Shown here in pieces: positions 7,951-16,486 of a DNA stretch of 64,000 bases. The position numbers were made by a program, and so were the translations under genes. Numbering within the stretch: the first letter of the stretch is position 1; each line of letters begins with the position of its first letter. The DNA lies in assembly GCA_038229715.1 (NCBI GenBank), contig JBBROD010000008.1:1-64000 (forward strand), written 5' to 3'. This DNA is from JANMES01 sp038229715 (lineage in GTDB: Bacteria > Planctomycetota > Phycisphaerae > Tepidisphaerales > Tepidisphaeraceae). The notes below the pieces were generated by a model. The model did not search any database. It was not told the DNA's origin and saw only the letters and a program-made list of their open reading frames with translations.

Positions 7951-9570
7951 CTAGTTCGTTGCGACGGCTGACGTTGCGACCTTCAGTGAAAAGGCGTACT
8001 CGCATGGCTTGGTCTGCGGCAGGTTCACTACCAACTCGCCGTCCACCTGCGACCATTTAAGCGGCTCTTTTGACCCGAGCAGTTCCACCTTGTCGATCTT
8101 CTTCGTGAACAGTTTGGACCCCGAGCCGAGCGACTTGATACGCAGCTTCCCGTCGGTCGGCCACCCAAGCGCGATGGCGTAAAGCGTTTCGCCCTTGGTG
8201 GTGAATCGAACGTCTGCGGCGGTGTAGGCAAACTCACCTTCGTTGAAGTCGGTCTTCTTGGGATTCTTCGAGGTTTCGGTGGACGGGCCTTCCCCGTACA
8301 CCACCCACGGCCGAGTTTCGTATATCGCGTCGCCATTAACGGCGATCCACGATGCCATGCCTTCAAGAAACTGGTGTTCATCCCCATCGATCGTGCCGTC
8401 GCCACGAAGCGGGACGTTCAAGAGCAGGTTGCCGTTCTTACTGACAATGTCGGTCAGCATGTGTACCACCATCGGCACCGACTTGTATTGATGCTTCTCC
8501 GCCAGACTCTTACGGTAGTGCCACCCGCCGATACATGTGTCCGTCTGCCACACGAACGGCTGGATCGAACTGGCGAGTCCGCGCTCAATGTCCCATACCA
8601 TGGCTTTTCGCTGTTGCTCGTTGAGAATTTTACCGTTAAGCACCGCGTCCAGTTTGCCATGGCGTTTGATATTGTTGTTGTAGTAGTGGGCAGCGATATC
8701 CAAGCCGACTTTCATGTCCCAGTTCTTGTATTGGAACGGCAGAACGTAGTCGTCGAAGTAAAGCAGATCCGGATCGTATTTGTTAATCAGATCGACGGTG
8801 CGGTTATAGAACTTGGTGATGTACTCCTGATCCGGCGGGGCACCGATATAGTGACGCTGGGCATATAGATCCTGCGGGTCGTAGCCTTCCCACCACGTGC
8901 CCTTGCCATCAGCTTTGGTGAGGTTGCCGTCATACTGCCTGCCGCGATTGGGTCCGAAGTGGTCCTGCCACTGCGCCACTTCAAACCACTCCCACGCGCG
9001 AGCGGCATGCACAGTGACCCCGAACCGCAGCCCGGCCTTTTTTGCCTCGTCTCGCCAGATCCCAACGATGTCCTTTTTCGGCCCGAGGTTCACTGAATTC
9101 CAAGGCTGGTACTTTGAATCGTAACAGTCGAAATTGTCGTGATGATTAGCCAGCGCTACGAAGTACCGAGCCCCCGCCCGCTTGTAGAGGTCCATCAGCC
9201 GGGCCGGCTCCCATTTTTCGGCCTTCCACATGTTGTCGATGTCTTTGAATCCGACTTTGCTCATGTGGCCGTAGTTGGCAATCTGGAATTTCCAGTCTTC
9301 CTGGTTTTCCATGTACATGAATCGAGCGTACCAATCGCCCATCTCCGGGACGCATTGCGCGGTCCAATGCGCCCAGATGCCGAACTTGGCGTCGCGGAAC
9401 CATTCCGGCGTCTGGTATTGCTCGAGCGAGTCCCAAGTGCCGGTGAAGGGGCCCTCGGCCATCGGCTGACGTGCGGACGGGTTGTCCGCGGCATTGGCCC
9501 GCAGTGGGGTGGCAATCGTGGCGAGGAACAATAGACAATTGGTTAATAGGGCAGAAAGCGATCGATTCAT
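7951..9570 (-). CDS. GH29 alpha-L-fucosidase, secreted
   Basis: A 539-residue hydrolase that should release terminal alpha-L-fucose (retaining mechanism). It has a signal peptide (about residues 1-28, ending ANA), then the GH29 barrel: PEWFRDAKFGIWAHW, AGARYFVALANHHDNFDCY (the two histidines bind fucose) and the nucleophile strand DPDLLYFDDYVLPF, followed by NGNLLLNVPLRGDG typical of the family and a C-terminal beta-sandwich. The general acid cannot be placed with confidence, as it varies in this family. Middle gene of the operon 11655 to 5892 under operator site 2. Family assignment is firm; linkage specificity is not predictable. Confidence 0.9.
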   Translation of the reverse strand: MNRSLSALLTNCLLFLATIATPLRANAADNPSARQPMAEGPFTGTWDSLEQYQTPEWFRDAKFGIWAHWTAQCVPEMGDWYARFMYMENQEDWKFQIANYGHMSKVGFKDIDNMWKAEKWEPARLMDLYKRAGARYFVALANHHDNFDCYDSKYQPWNSVNLGPKKDIVGIWRDEAKKAGLRFGVTVHAARAWEWFEVAQWQDHFGPNRGRQYDGNLTKADGKGTWWEGYDPQDLYAQRHYIGAPPDQEYITKFYNRTVDLINKYDPDLLYFDDYVLPFQYKNWDMKVGLDIAAHYYNNNIKRHGKLDAVLNGKILNEQQRKAMVWDIERGLASSIQPFVWQTDTCIGGWHYRKSLAEKHQYKSVPMVVHMLTDIVSKNGNLLLNVPLRGDGTIDGDEHQFLEGMASWIAVNGDAIYETRPWVVYGEGPSTETSKNPKKTDFNEGEFAYTAADVRFTTKGETLYAIALGWPTDGKLRIKSLGSGSKLFTKKIDKVELLGSKEPLKWSQVDGELVVNLPQTKPCEYAFSLKVATSAVATN

Positions 9571-9591
9571 GAGTGGATTTCCCGAGATAAA

Positions 9592-11655
9592 TTAGTGGAC
9601 GGAGGCCAACGGAACTGCATCCAGCACGAGGAGCTTGAACGGCGCCAATTCGATCGTTACCGGCTGACCTTCGCGGCATTCGAGGGCTGCGCCACCGGTT
9701 GATTGGGAGAGGCGATCGATAATCGTGTACGTCTTGGCCGCGCCTTGCGGCAATTCAAAGGCGCTTCCGATATCAAGCGTGTAGGCGGCAGGGCGATCGG
9801 ACGGATTACGAAGCACCAAAATCCCTTTCCGTGGCGACCACGACGCCCATCCGTAGACGTCGCCTTTCATCGGATTGCCGCCGACCCAGTGCGAGTCGAT
9901 GAGCGTGTCGGCATTCTCGCGGCCCCAGGTGATTGCCTCGGCGACATCGTCCCAGTTCTTTGCCGACAGGAGGCCCGGCGAGAAATACAACTCCTGCAAC
10001 TGAGTTCCTGATCCAAGCTGTGAGTAGATCTCATCCTTAAAATCGCCGGTTGTATCGTTCGACAACTCCGGCACGCCCTTGCCGAACGCCAGCCCGTGCA
10101 GCATTAGCGAGTTGAGTGGAAACAGCGGGCATTCCCTGACGACGCGCGTGTAAGTGTCGCCATCGCGATAGGTGATCCACCGCTGCCGCCACGAACCTAC
10201 GCCCGCATACGCGATGTCCGCTCCGCCGCGCCAGATCGAGTCGACGTGCCGGAGAAAAAACGGGCTGGGCCACGTGCCGGTGGTCAGGTTGATGAACAGA
10301 TCGGCGCGGGCCTCGCGGAGCTCTTTAAACAGGTCGATGGCGGCGTCGAAATCGCTGGCATACCGGCTATTGTTGATCCGACTGGCCGCATCGCTCGTGC
10401 CATCGAACTTGAACAGGTTCACGCCCTGCGTCTTGATCGCATCGACGCACACGTCGCGGAAGCGGGCGTAGTATTTCGGATCACACAGGGTGAACCGGCC
10501 CGCGATTTGGTAGCCGAGTTTTTGACCCGCCTCCGTCCGCCGCTTGAACGACGTGTGATAACCGCCCCACGGTGATAGCCACAGGCCAAGTCCCGCGCTT
10601 TGCCGAGCGGTTAGTTTGGCGAGCGGGCTTAAGCCGTCAGGGAATTGCGTGCCAACGTCCCAGACCGAATCGGGATTGTCCCAGCCGTCGTCGAGCAGAT
10701 ACGAATCAACTTTCACATGCCGCTTCGCCCTGAGCTCGTCGGAAATGCCCTCAATCGACGCCATCGCGTTTTTCGCGTCGATCGGTGTGCCAAGGTCGAA
10801 CCAACTGTTGTAGTTCACCATCATGCGGTACGGGCGCGGACGCTCGGCTTCGAGATACGATTGAAAATCGCGCCGCAACTGCCCCGGCCGGGTGACGCCG
10901 ACCACCGAGGAAGCGATTGCCTTCTGTCCCGGCACAAGCGCCGCGGGCCAGCGCACAGTGGAGCGAGCCTTGCCTTCGTACTGTTCGATCGAGCTTGCCG
11001 ACATGGGGCTTTCAGCGCCGCAAAACAAGTTGCCCGCGACGATTGGTGCGCCGCGCCCGGTTCCTGCGACGTACGGGAACCGCAGCGCCCAATCGATCAT
11101 CACGATCTCTCGCAGAGGCAGTGGAGCGCTCTGCACCTCAAGTGAAATTTTCTGCCGCACGTAGTTCGTATTGTCACGCCCGATCGCCCGCCACACGACG
11201 TGAACGTTGTCCGACTTGTCGCGCAGATGAACCGTGATTTGCGTGCCGGTTCGCGCAGTGTTCTTCTCAGTTGTAGCGAGGGGCGTTAGTTCGGGATTGC
11301 CGATAATCTGAAGTTCGGACGATTTGAGTGTATTCGTGTCCTCCAGATTCAGCACGAACAATTCACTCCCGAGCGCACTGCTGGTTTGAGCAATCAGGTC
11401 CTGCAGGACCCCGGATTTAAAATGCCCGTCTGCAATCTCCCACGTGGCGGACAGTTTTGCGTTACCGATCGTGAGCTGGCCGGAGTTAAAGGAACTTATG
11501 AATTTGCCCTCGCTTGCCGACTTGGATTGGTCATCGTTTTTCGCAGGGGTGGACAGGGCGTAACTGACGGAGAAGAGGGAAATGACGAGGCCGATGCGAA
11601 TAAGCATTTCTACCGTACTGGGCCTGTGGCGGAGGAACAGGAGACTTAAACGCAT
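9592..11655 (-). CDS. GH36-like (melibiase-type) secreted glycoside hydrolase
   Basis: A 687-residue exported protein with an N-terminal hydrophobic segment, a beta-rich domain of about 270 residues, and a TIM barrel of the alpha-galactosidase clan: YNSWFDLGTP, VDSYLLDDGWDNPDS, GLGLWLSPWGGY and the K-x-D nucleophile strand NLFKFDGTSD, then LTTGTWPSPFFL and IWRGGAD. A short beta domain ends it. Related planctomycete proteins are often mis-named enterotoxin. GAAGGTAAG precedes the ATG at 11655 by 7 bases. First gene of an operon with GH29 and DUF6288 genes, under operator site 2. A paralogue with the same motifs is at 62576-64000. Specificity (alpha-galactose or another sugar) is not known. Confidence 0.75.
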   Translation of the reverse strand: MRLSLLFLRHRPSTVEMLIRIGLVISLFSVSYALSTPAKNDDQSKSASEGKFISSFNSGQLTIGNAKLSATWEIADGHFKSGVLQDLIAQTSSALGSELFVLNLEDTNTLKSSELQIIGNPELTPLATTEKNTARTGTQITVHLRDKSDNVHVVWRAIGRDNTNYVRQKISLEVQSAPLPLREIVMIDWALRFPYVAGTGRGAPIVAGNLFCGAESPMSASSIEQYEGKARSTVRWPAALVPGQKAIASSVVGVTRPGQLRRDFQSYLEAERPRPYRMMVNYNSWFDLGTPIDAKNAMASIEGISDELRAKRHVKVDSYLLDDGWDNPDSVWDVGTQFPDGLSPLAKLTARQSAGLGLWLSPWGGYHTSFKRRTEAGQKLGYQIAGRFTLCDPKYYARFRDVCVDAIKTQGVNLFKFDGTSDAASRINNSRYASDFDAAIDLFKELREARADLFINLTTGTWPSPFFLRHVDSIWRGGADIAYAGVGSWRQRWITYRDGDTYTRVVRECPLFPLNSLMLHGLAFGKGVPELSNDTTGDFKDEIYSQLGSGTQLQELYFSPGLLSAKNWDDVAEAITWGRENADTLIDSHWVGGNPMKGDVYGWASWSPRKGILVLRNPSDRPAAYTLDIGSAFELPQGAAKTYTIIDRLSQSTGGAALECREGQPVTIELAPFKLLVLDAVPLASVH

Positions 11656-11675
11656 TAGGCTTACCTTCGGTTAGA

Positions 11676-11697
11676 AGTATCATATCATACAAGTTAC
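11676..11697 (-). promoter_or_regulatory. Operator site 2 (GH36-like / GH29 / DUF6288 operon)
   Basis: Read on the minus strand, this stretch contains CTTGTATGATATGATACTT, identical to the conserved half TGTATGATATG of the shared operator and lying 21 bases upstream of the ATG at 11655. TATGAT within it can serve as a -10 box; no good -35 is visible. Its position is that of a repressor or activator site for the three-gene operon. Confidence 0.55.
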
Positions 11698-11732
11698 TAT
11701 GGCAGAGTACACGGTCGAGCTGACGGCTGCTA

Positions 11733-12530
11733 TCATAGAGTAATTTTGGGAGCCCCCAGATCACCGATGGGTACATCGCGCGTCGTGGTGCGCAGGAGAT
11801 CGCCATGGGCGGCCTCTACGTGCCCAATCATTTCTTGTCGGGCTAAAGCTGCGTCTCCGCGACGGACGGCATTGAGGATCCGATCGTGCCAGTCAGCGGC
11901 GACGGCCGCGCTGGACGACTTGATCGTTTTCAAACGCGATTCCCACTGAAGCGCCAGCATCGTCTGCAACACCAGTTGGAAAATTGGATTCGCAGTCGCC
12001 TCTGCCAGCACGGTGTGGAACCGAAGATCGGCGATCGCGCGCGACCGGAGGTCCGGCGCTTCACGCAATTCGATGATGCTCCTTTCCATCTCCGCGATTT
12101 GCGCGTCGTTTCGGCGCCTGGCCGCGATAGCGGCGACTTCGCTTTCGAGGGGCAACCGTAATTCGACTAAGTGAAGCAGCGACGCGTTGCTACGACGAAG
12201 CATGATGGAAAGGCCGTCAATCGCCGTCTGCGGATCGACCGGCCGGACGCGCGGGCGCTTGCCCTGCGACACTTCGACCAGCCCTTGAGCGCGGAGTGAG
12301 CGCATTGCTTCACGGACCACGGTCCGCGATACGCCGAGCCTCTCGCAAAGCGACGCCTCTGGCGGGAGCTCGCCGCCGGCGCGAAAATCGCCGTCGATGA
12401 TGTGGGCGCGGAGCTGCTCTACTACCTGCTCCACCAATGCAGGAGCCTGCTCAACCAGCCCAAGCCCGCCTGTTGTTGACCGCCCCCTTGTCGCTTTTTT
12501 AATGCCCGTCGCAACCGATGACCTTCGCAT
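11733..12530 (-). CDS. GntR/FadR-family transcriptional regulator with FCD effector domain
   Basis: A 265-residue regulator. After a basic N-terminal tail, a winged helix-turn-helix (about residues 30-100: GGELPPEASLCERLGVSRT, then VVREAMRSLRAQGLVEV) has the GntR DNA-recognition pattern. The C-terminal helical FCD domain carries candidate metal ligands D and H in DLRFHTVLAEATANPIF, H in WHDRIL and H in MIGHVEAAHGDL; FCD domains usually sense organic or sugar acids. The start at 12530 is preferred: the frame is open to 12752, but ATGs at 12671 and 12752 lie at or beyond the probable transcription start over operator 3. It is the only regulator in the window and is flanked by two operator copies, so autoregulation and control of the whole region are inferred. 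Confidence 0.88.
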   Translation of the reverse strand: MRRSSVATGIKKATRGRSTTGGLGLVEQAPALVEQVVEQLRAHIIDGDFRAGGELPPEASLCERLGVSRTVVREAMRSLRAQGLVEVSQGKRPRVRPVDPQTAIDGLSIMLRRSNASLLHLVELRLPLESEVAAIAARRRNDAQIAEMERSIIELREAPDLRSRAIADLRFHTVLAEATANPIFQLVLQTMLALQWESRLKTIKSSSAAVAADWHDRILNAVRRGDAALARQEMIGHVEAAHGDLLRTTTRDVPIGDLGAPKITL

Positions 12531-12673
12531 GTCACTTATCTTAACAGGCTTTGCCAAGTTCGGAAAATCGCCGGAGCTGATAAAGAGTCGAAGATCCAAG
12601 GGGCTGGATTCGCCCCTCGATTCCGGTTTAAGAAACATATCGGATCCTATTAAAGCGGTATGGCTCGCCATGC

Positions 12674-12694
12674 TGTTATGATATCTTATTACAT
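12674..12694 (-). promoter_or_regulatory. Operator site 3 and gntR promoter
   Basis: TATGATATCTTATTACAT here matches the dehydrogenase-operon copy (site 6) at about 17 of 21 positions. On the minus strand a TTGCTA, 16-base spacer, TATCAT promoter can be read, with TATCAT inside the operator, placing the gntR transcript start near 12670 and supporting the downstream start codon at 12530. Fits autoregulation. Confidence 0.55.
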
Positions 12695-12741
12695 TCTGGT
12701 AGCAAGAGAATTCGTTGAAAATATGACTGAAAAAAGACTGC

Positions 12742-12776
12742 TTGACAGACATAATATGTATGATATGTTATGTCAT
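12742..12776 (+). promoter_or_regulatory. Operator site 4 and promoter of the metallopeptidase unit
   Basis: The best operator copy, TGTATGATATGTTATGTCAT, ends at 12776. A consensus -35 box TTGACA (12742-12747), a 16-base spacer and TATGTT (12764-12769) form a strong sigma-70-type promoter whose -10 box is inside the operator. The same geometry (TTGACG, 16 bases, TATGTT) recurs at site 6. This implies transcription starts near 12776, after the ATG at 12770. Confidence 0.7.
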
Positions 12777-12790
12777 TTGTCAGCTCGCAC

Positions 12791-13684
12791 ATGGACACTG
12801 ACTCAACCACCTTGATCCTCAAGCATTCATTCCGTGCAATGTCCCTCATTGCGACGGTGGGGTCGGCGGCGCTATTTGTGAGCTGTCTGGTTGCATCGGG
12901 CGCTGACGCGCCGGTCCCGCGCGAGGCGGCTCCAACGACATCACCCACGACCCAGTCAGCTGAAAACTTCGAGCCGACTGACTCCTATCAAGTCCACACT
13001 ATCGAAGGCTGGCGCATCCTCACCAGCCGTGCGTTTAACGCACGGCCGACGCTGCTGGCCGACATGCTCAAGCTCCTTCAGTCACAGCTGTACCTGATCA
13101 TTCGGCAAGTCCCGCCTGCGGCGGTCAGCTCGTTGCAGAAAATTACGATCTGGGTAGAGGTCGACGATCGCACCGCCGTCTCGCCGTGCATGTGTTATCA
13201 CCCTGATCGCGAGTGGCTGGTTGGAAAGCATCTTAATCCTGACAAGACCGGAGGCGTTGAGATAATTAACGCCGGCACCGCCCTGGATTGGGTCCGTCGC
13301 CAGCCGTGGATGACGCTGCACGAATTGGCCCACGGGTACCACGACCAATTTCTCCACGAAGGATTCGCTGATGCATCGATCCTCGCGGCGTATCGCAACG
13401 CGATGGACCATCACCTGTACGACTTGGTCCTCCGCGGCAATACCAAGATGCAGATCGCGTACGCAGCCAAAGATGAGAAGGAATACTTCGCCGAACTGTC
13501 CGAAGCACTATTCGGGACGAACGACTTTTATCCGTTTGTAGTGGGGGAACTGCGGACGGCGGACCCCGTCGGTTACGGTGCGTTGGCGGCTGCGTGGGGC
13601 GTTGCACTTCCAACGACAGCACCGTCGACCGAACCCCGGTCGGGCCCGAAATCGCTTCCCGGCGATGATCGCTGTCCTGGTTGA
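12791..13684 (+). CDS. Exported zinc metallopeptidase-like protein (HExxH)
   Basis: A 297-residue protein with a signal-type hydrophobic segment (ending about SGADA), then a domain with TLHELAHGYHDQF at roughly residue 180, an HExxH zinc motif with a third histidine shortly after, and a downstream glutamate-rich helix EYFAELSEALFG that supplies the likely third ligand and precedes NDFYPFV. This pattern is seen in planctomycete metallopeptidases resembling the anthrax lethal-factor catalytic fold. The start is uncertain: ATG 12770 lies in the operator, ATG 12791 keeps a basic n-region, and ATG 12839 gives a shorter signal; none has a good ribosome site. It begins a plus-strand unit under operator 4. 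Substrate unknown; a proteinaceous target fits the neighbouring peptide genes. Confidence 0.65.
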   Translation: MDTDSTTLILKHSFRAMSLIATVGSAALFVSCLVASGADAPVPREAAPTTSPTTQSAENFEPTDSYQVHTIEGWRILTSRAFNARPTLLADMLKLLQSQLYLIIRQVPPAAVSSLQKITIWVEVDDRTAVSPCMCYHPDREWLVGKHLNPDKTGGVEIINAGTALDWVRRQPWMTLHELAHGYHDQFLHEGFADASILAAYRNAMDHHLYDLVLRGNTKMQIAYAAKDEKEYFAELSEALFGTNDFYPFVVGELRTADPVGYGALAAAWGVALPTTAPSTEPRSGPKSLPGDDRCPG

Positions 13685-13820
13685 TAAGCAGGGCAAACAA
13701 TTTTCAGAGGATTGATGAGACGAAAATGGTCGGAATCCACGGATGTCGCTCGCCGACAGCGGAAGCGATCCTAACAATCCATACTGTCGCCGTTCGTAAA
13801 ATATCGGTTTTGCCAAGAAA

Positions 13821-13955
13821 GAACCCGTATACGCCGCCGAGAACGAAATGAAATTATTTGCCGAGACAAGCGAAGCCCTTTTCCGCACAATGGATTGTTA
13901 TCCAATCGTAAATTTTGAGCTGCGTCAGTACGGTCCAAGTAAATCGAGGGGTTGA
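13821..13955 (+). pseudogene. C-terminal remnant of a second metallopeptidase copy
   Basis: In frame from 13821 the translation reads EPVYAAENEMKLFAETSEAL, then FRTMDCYPIVNFELR and a stop at 13953-13955. This lines up with AYAAKDEKEYFAELSEALFG and NDFYPFVVGELR of the intact gene just upstream (12791-13684). Only this 45-residue tail survives; no start or zinc motif precedes it. It therefore looks like the end of a degenerated tandem duplicate. The rest of 13685-13970 holds the ribosome binding site of the next gene and nothing else I can assign. Confidence 0.65.
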
Positions 13956-13970
13956 ATAACAGGAGATTTC

Positions 13971-14852
13971 ATGAGCACGCAAATCGGACCTCGCCCACGT
14001 TTGGCACGAGCTTTCACGCTGGTCGAACTCTTGGTGGTGGTGGCCATTATCGCGGTTCTCATTGCTCTTCTGTTACCGGCTCTTAACAAAGCCAGGGAGC
14101 AGGCGAATCGCGTTGCTTGTTTGGGCAATCTCCGTCAGATCGGCTTGGCGGCGGTGATGTATGCAGGTGAGAATCGTGGCAGCTTTCCGCTCGAATGTAT
14201 CACACCCAACGGCGCCAATGCATGGGCCAAAGGCACGTATTGGGTCAGACCTCGCTGGTTTCCGATTTCGCTGTATATGGCCTTTCAGCGGAACAACCCC
14301 ATCTTCGATGCGGCCGCTAATCCGAATCCTTCAATCCCTTCCAATCTCTGGCAGTGCCCATCGAATCCCATGTCGATAACATACTTGAAGACGTACTCAG
14401 CTCCGTACAACGGTCTTGCATTGCAATACAGCGATCCGATCGGATACATGAAGTGCGGCTATGTGTACCTTGGCATCGGCGTAAAGCAGGGAAAGGATTC
14501 GCAGTATTCGTCCCTCTTTATTACCGCGAAAGAAAAGTCGCGGCCAAAGCGAAACAGTTCGAAGGGAATCCTTCCGTTAGTGGCCGATGACGTTGAGTTT
14601 GATGACGCCAAAGGCTGGGCCTCCAATCACGGCATGCGGGTCAAGGGGCCGGCACCGGTGGGCACTTTTGGCACGAGCATCATGATGAGCGTTCCCGGGA
14701 CCAACGTTGTATTCAGCGACGGTCATGGCGAATGGCGCCGGCTTCCGGATGGGCTCGTCCCTGGTAACGTTTCTCTCCCCGGTCAAGGGGCCTGCAATGC
14801 CAGCTTCGCTGAAGTTGTTGGTCCTGCCTACGGTACGAACTATTGGTTCTAA
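13971..14852 (+). CDS. Pseudopilin-like protein with type IV prepilin N-terminus
   Basis: A 293-residue protein starting with a short basic leader and the prepilin peptidase site ARA/FTLVELLVVVAIIAVL, with the conserved glutamate at position 5 after the cut, then LLPALNKAREQA and CLGNLRQIGLA as in planctomycete PulG/DUF1559-type pseudopilins. The C-terminus has the typical VFSDGHGEWRRLPDG. AGGAG lies 5 bases before the ATG at 13971. These proteins are usually thought to form secretion or surface structures; hundreds occur in some planctomycete genomes, often near glycan genes. Follows the metallopeptidase and precedes the enolase-superfamily gene in one plus unit. Confidence 0.85.
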   Translation: MSTQIGPRPRLARAFTLVELLVVVAIIAVLIALLLPALNKAREQANRVACLGNLRQIGLAAVMYAGENRGSFPLECITPNGANAWAKGTYWVRPRWFPISLYMAFQRNNPIFDAAANPNPSIPSNLWQCPSNPMSITYLKTYSAPYNGLALQYSDPIGYMKCGYVYLGIGVKQGKDSQYSSLFITAKEKSRPKRNSSKGILPLVADDVEFDDAKGWASNHGMRVKGPAPVGTFGTSIMMSVPGTNVVFSDGHGEWRRLPDGLVPGNVSLPGQGACNASFAEVVGPAYGTNYWF

Positions 14853-14902
14853 TGATTTTCACATCACCCACCGCGCTCTCATTTTTAAAGGACATCGTCT
14901 AG

Positions 14903-16006
14903 ATGAAAATAATTGGTATCCGCGCCTATCGAGTCGAACTTCCCCTCAAGGAAGGGCGTTACAACTGGTCCGGCGGCAAGTCGGTCGCTGTCTTTGATAG
15001 CACGATCGTCGAAATCACAACCAATGAAGGCTTTGTCGGCTATGGCGAGTCCTGTCCACTGGGGCCGGCGTACTTGGCGGCGTATGCGGGCGGCGTGCGC
15101 GCGGGACTTGCGGAGATCGCGCCGCTGCTCATCGGCCAAGATCCGACACAAATCGGCCCTATCAACCACCTTATGGACGCGGCGATGAAAGGGCACCCGT
15201 ATGTCAAAAGTCCCATCGACGTCGCGTGCTGGGACATTCTCGGTCAGGCGACGAACCGGCCCATGGTTGACCTGCTCGGCGGACGATTCGGACCAGACAT
15301 TTTGCTGTATCGCGCGATCTCCCAAGATTCCCCGGAGGCGATGGCGGACAAGGTTGCAGGATATCGCGCCGAAGGTTACCGGCGGTTCCAGCTAAAGGTC
15401 GGCGGCGAATCCGACGTGGATATCAAGCGCATTCACGCCGTCGCTGCGAAACTTCATCCCGGCGACCGACTTGTGGCCGACGCAAACACCGGTTGGCTGA
15501 TGCACGACGCGATGCGTGTCGTCCGCGGTGTGGCCGATGTCGACGTGTACATTGAACAGCCTTGCCTGAGCTACGAGGAGTGCTTGTCGGTCCGCCGTCA
15601 CACCAATCACCCATTCGTGTTGGACGAAGTGATTGACAACGTGGATGCGGTACTACGCGCCAGCGCCGATCAAGCGATGGACGTCATCAACTTGAAGATA
15701 AGCAAAGTCGGCGGGCTAACCAAGGCAAGGCTCATCCGCGACCTGTGCGTCTCGCTCGGCGTGGCGATGACGCTGGAAGACACATGGGGCGGCGACATCA
15801 CCACCGCTGCCATTGCGCACCTCGCACATAGCACGCCGACCGATCTTCTCTTTACCACGACCGATTTCAACAGCTACGTTACCGTCTCCACCGCGGACGG
15901 TGCCCCCCAGCGTAAGAACGGCCGGATGGCCGCCTCGTCGGCACCGGGCCTTGGCATCCGTCCGCGAATGGAAGTCCTCGGCAAGCCGGTGATGGAGTTT
16001 AAATAA
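14903..16006 (+). CDS. Enolase-superfamily enzyme, hydroxyproline dehydratase/epimerase type
   Basis: A 367-residue mandelate racemase/muconate lactonising enzyme family protein. The N-terminal cap has GYGESCPLGPAYLAAYAGG; the barrel has FQLKVGG (K165), DANTGW (D193), IEQPC (E218), LDEV (D241), NLKISKVGG (K265) and LEDTWGGDI. Two lysines, K165 and K265, flanking three acidic magnesium ligands, plus the G.GE.CP.GP.Y and D.WGGDI signatures, match 4-hydroxyproline-betaine 2-epimerase (HpbD) and cis-3-hydroxy-L-proline dehydratase far better than sugar-acid dehydratases, which use a histidine base. So hydroxyproline catabolism is the best guess; dipeptide epimerase is a weaker alternative. AAAGGA lies 10 bases before the ATG. 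Third gene of the operator-4 unit. Confidence 0.75.
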   Translation: MKIIGIRAYRVELPLKEGRYNWSGGKSVAVFDSTIVEITTNEGFVGYGESCPLGPAYLAAYAGGVRAGLAEIAPLLIGQDPTQIGPINHLMDAAMKGHPYVKSPIDVACWDILGQATNRPMVDLLGGRFGPDILLYRAISQDSPEAMADKVAGYRAEGYRRFQLKVGGESDVDIKRIHAVAAKLHPGDRLVADANTGWLMHDAMRVVRGVADVDVYIEQPCLSYEECLSVRRHTNHPFVLDEVIDNVDAVLRASADQAMDVINLKISKVGGLTKARLIRDLCVSLGVAMTLEDTWGGDITTAAIAHLAHSTPTDLLFTTTDFNSYVTVSTADGAPQRKNGRMAASSAPGLGIRPRMEVLGKPVMEFK

Positions 16007-16013
16007 CCCGCAT

Positions 16014-16072
16014 CGGGCGGTCGTGGAACACCCGTTTGCGTGGCTGGAGCGGGTGGGCCTCAAGACCGCCCG
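16014..16072. other. Nested inverted repeat after the enolase-superfamily gene
   Basis: CGGGCGGTC (16014-16022) pairs with GACCGCCCG (16064-16072), and inside it CACCCG (16029-16034) pairs with CGGGTG (16050-16055). RNA from either strand could form a two-tier hairpin only 8 bases after the stop codon. There is no U-tract, so it is not a classical intrinsic terminator; an mRNA 3'-end stabiliser or processing structure is possible. Confidence 0.45.
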
Positions 16073-16331
16073 CTACCGTGACCGCGTTTGGCCTTGTTTA
16101 ACGTCTAACGAAAGGCATCGCAATCATGTCAGACGTAGATGTATACAACTATCAACGATGGTGGTGGTGATGATGGGTAGATGGATGGGCTGGCTCATTC
16201 CTAACAATTCCCGCACACTCACGATCTAATTTACAGTTTTGGCATTTTCTCCCAGAACGGCCCTTCCCAGCAGCTCCTATCTCCGAAAATCCAAATAATT
16301 TTCACCATTTTATAGTAGCTAACTTCACGAA
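16073..16331. other. Non-coding gap
   Basis: Between the hairpin and operator 5 I see no coding pattern, tRNA or repeat array. There is a purine-rich patch with repeated GGTGGTGATGATGGG-like units around 16158-16190 and an AT-rich run near 16240-16320 leading into the operator. Confidence 0.4.
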
Positions 16332-16334
16332 TAC

Positions 16335-16355
16335 ATGTAATATATGTTATTAGAT
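16335..16355 (+). promoter_or_regulatory. Operator site 5 (PEP-CTERM / GH78 unit)
   Basis: ATGTAATATATGTTATTAGAT-like block, about 16 of 21 matches with operator 4 (shared ATGTA and TATGTTAT). TATGTT can act as a -10 box, but the -35 region is poor. It lies about 130 bases before the start of the surface protein gene. Confidence 0.5.
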
Positions 16356-16486
16356 GGTCGAATTGCGGGATGGTGTAATGCGAAGCAGTTCGATTGTCGT
16401 GCCTCTATCGGTCATTTGTCAAATTGTAGGCAAGCCGTGCGTTGAATCGAATGAGTTTACAGTCACCTGTCGGAGGGTTTTTGAAT

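Noticed and set aside
14903..16006. L-rhamnonate dehydratase to complete the rhamnose pathway
   Set aside because: The lysine pair and the D.WGGDI signature fit the hydroxyproline/MLE branch; the histidine base of sugar-acid dehydratases is not where it should be.
16158..16190. Short GGTGGTGATGATGG-like runs as a repeat array or CRISPR
   Set aside because: The units are too short and irregular, with no spacers and no cas genes in the window.
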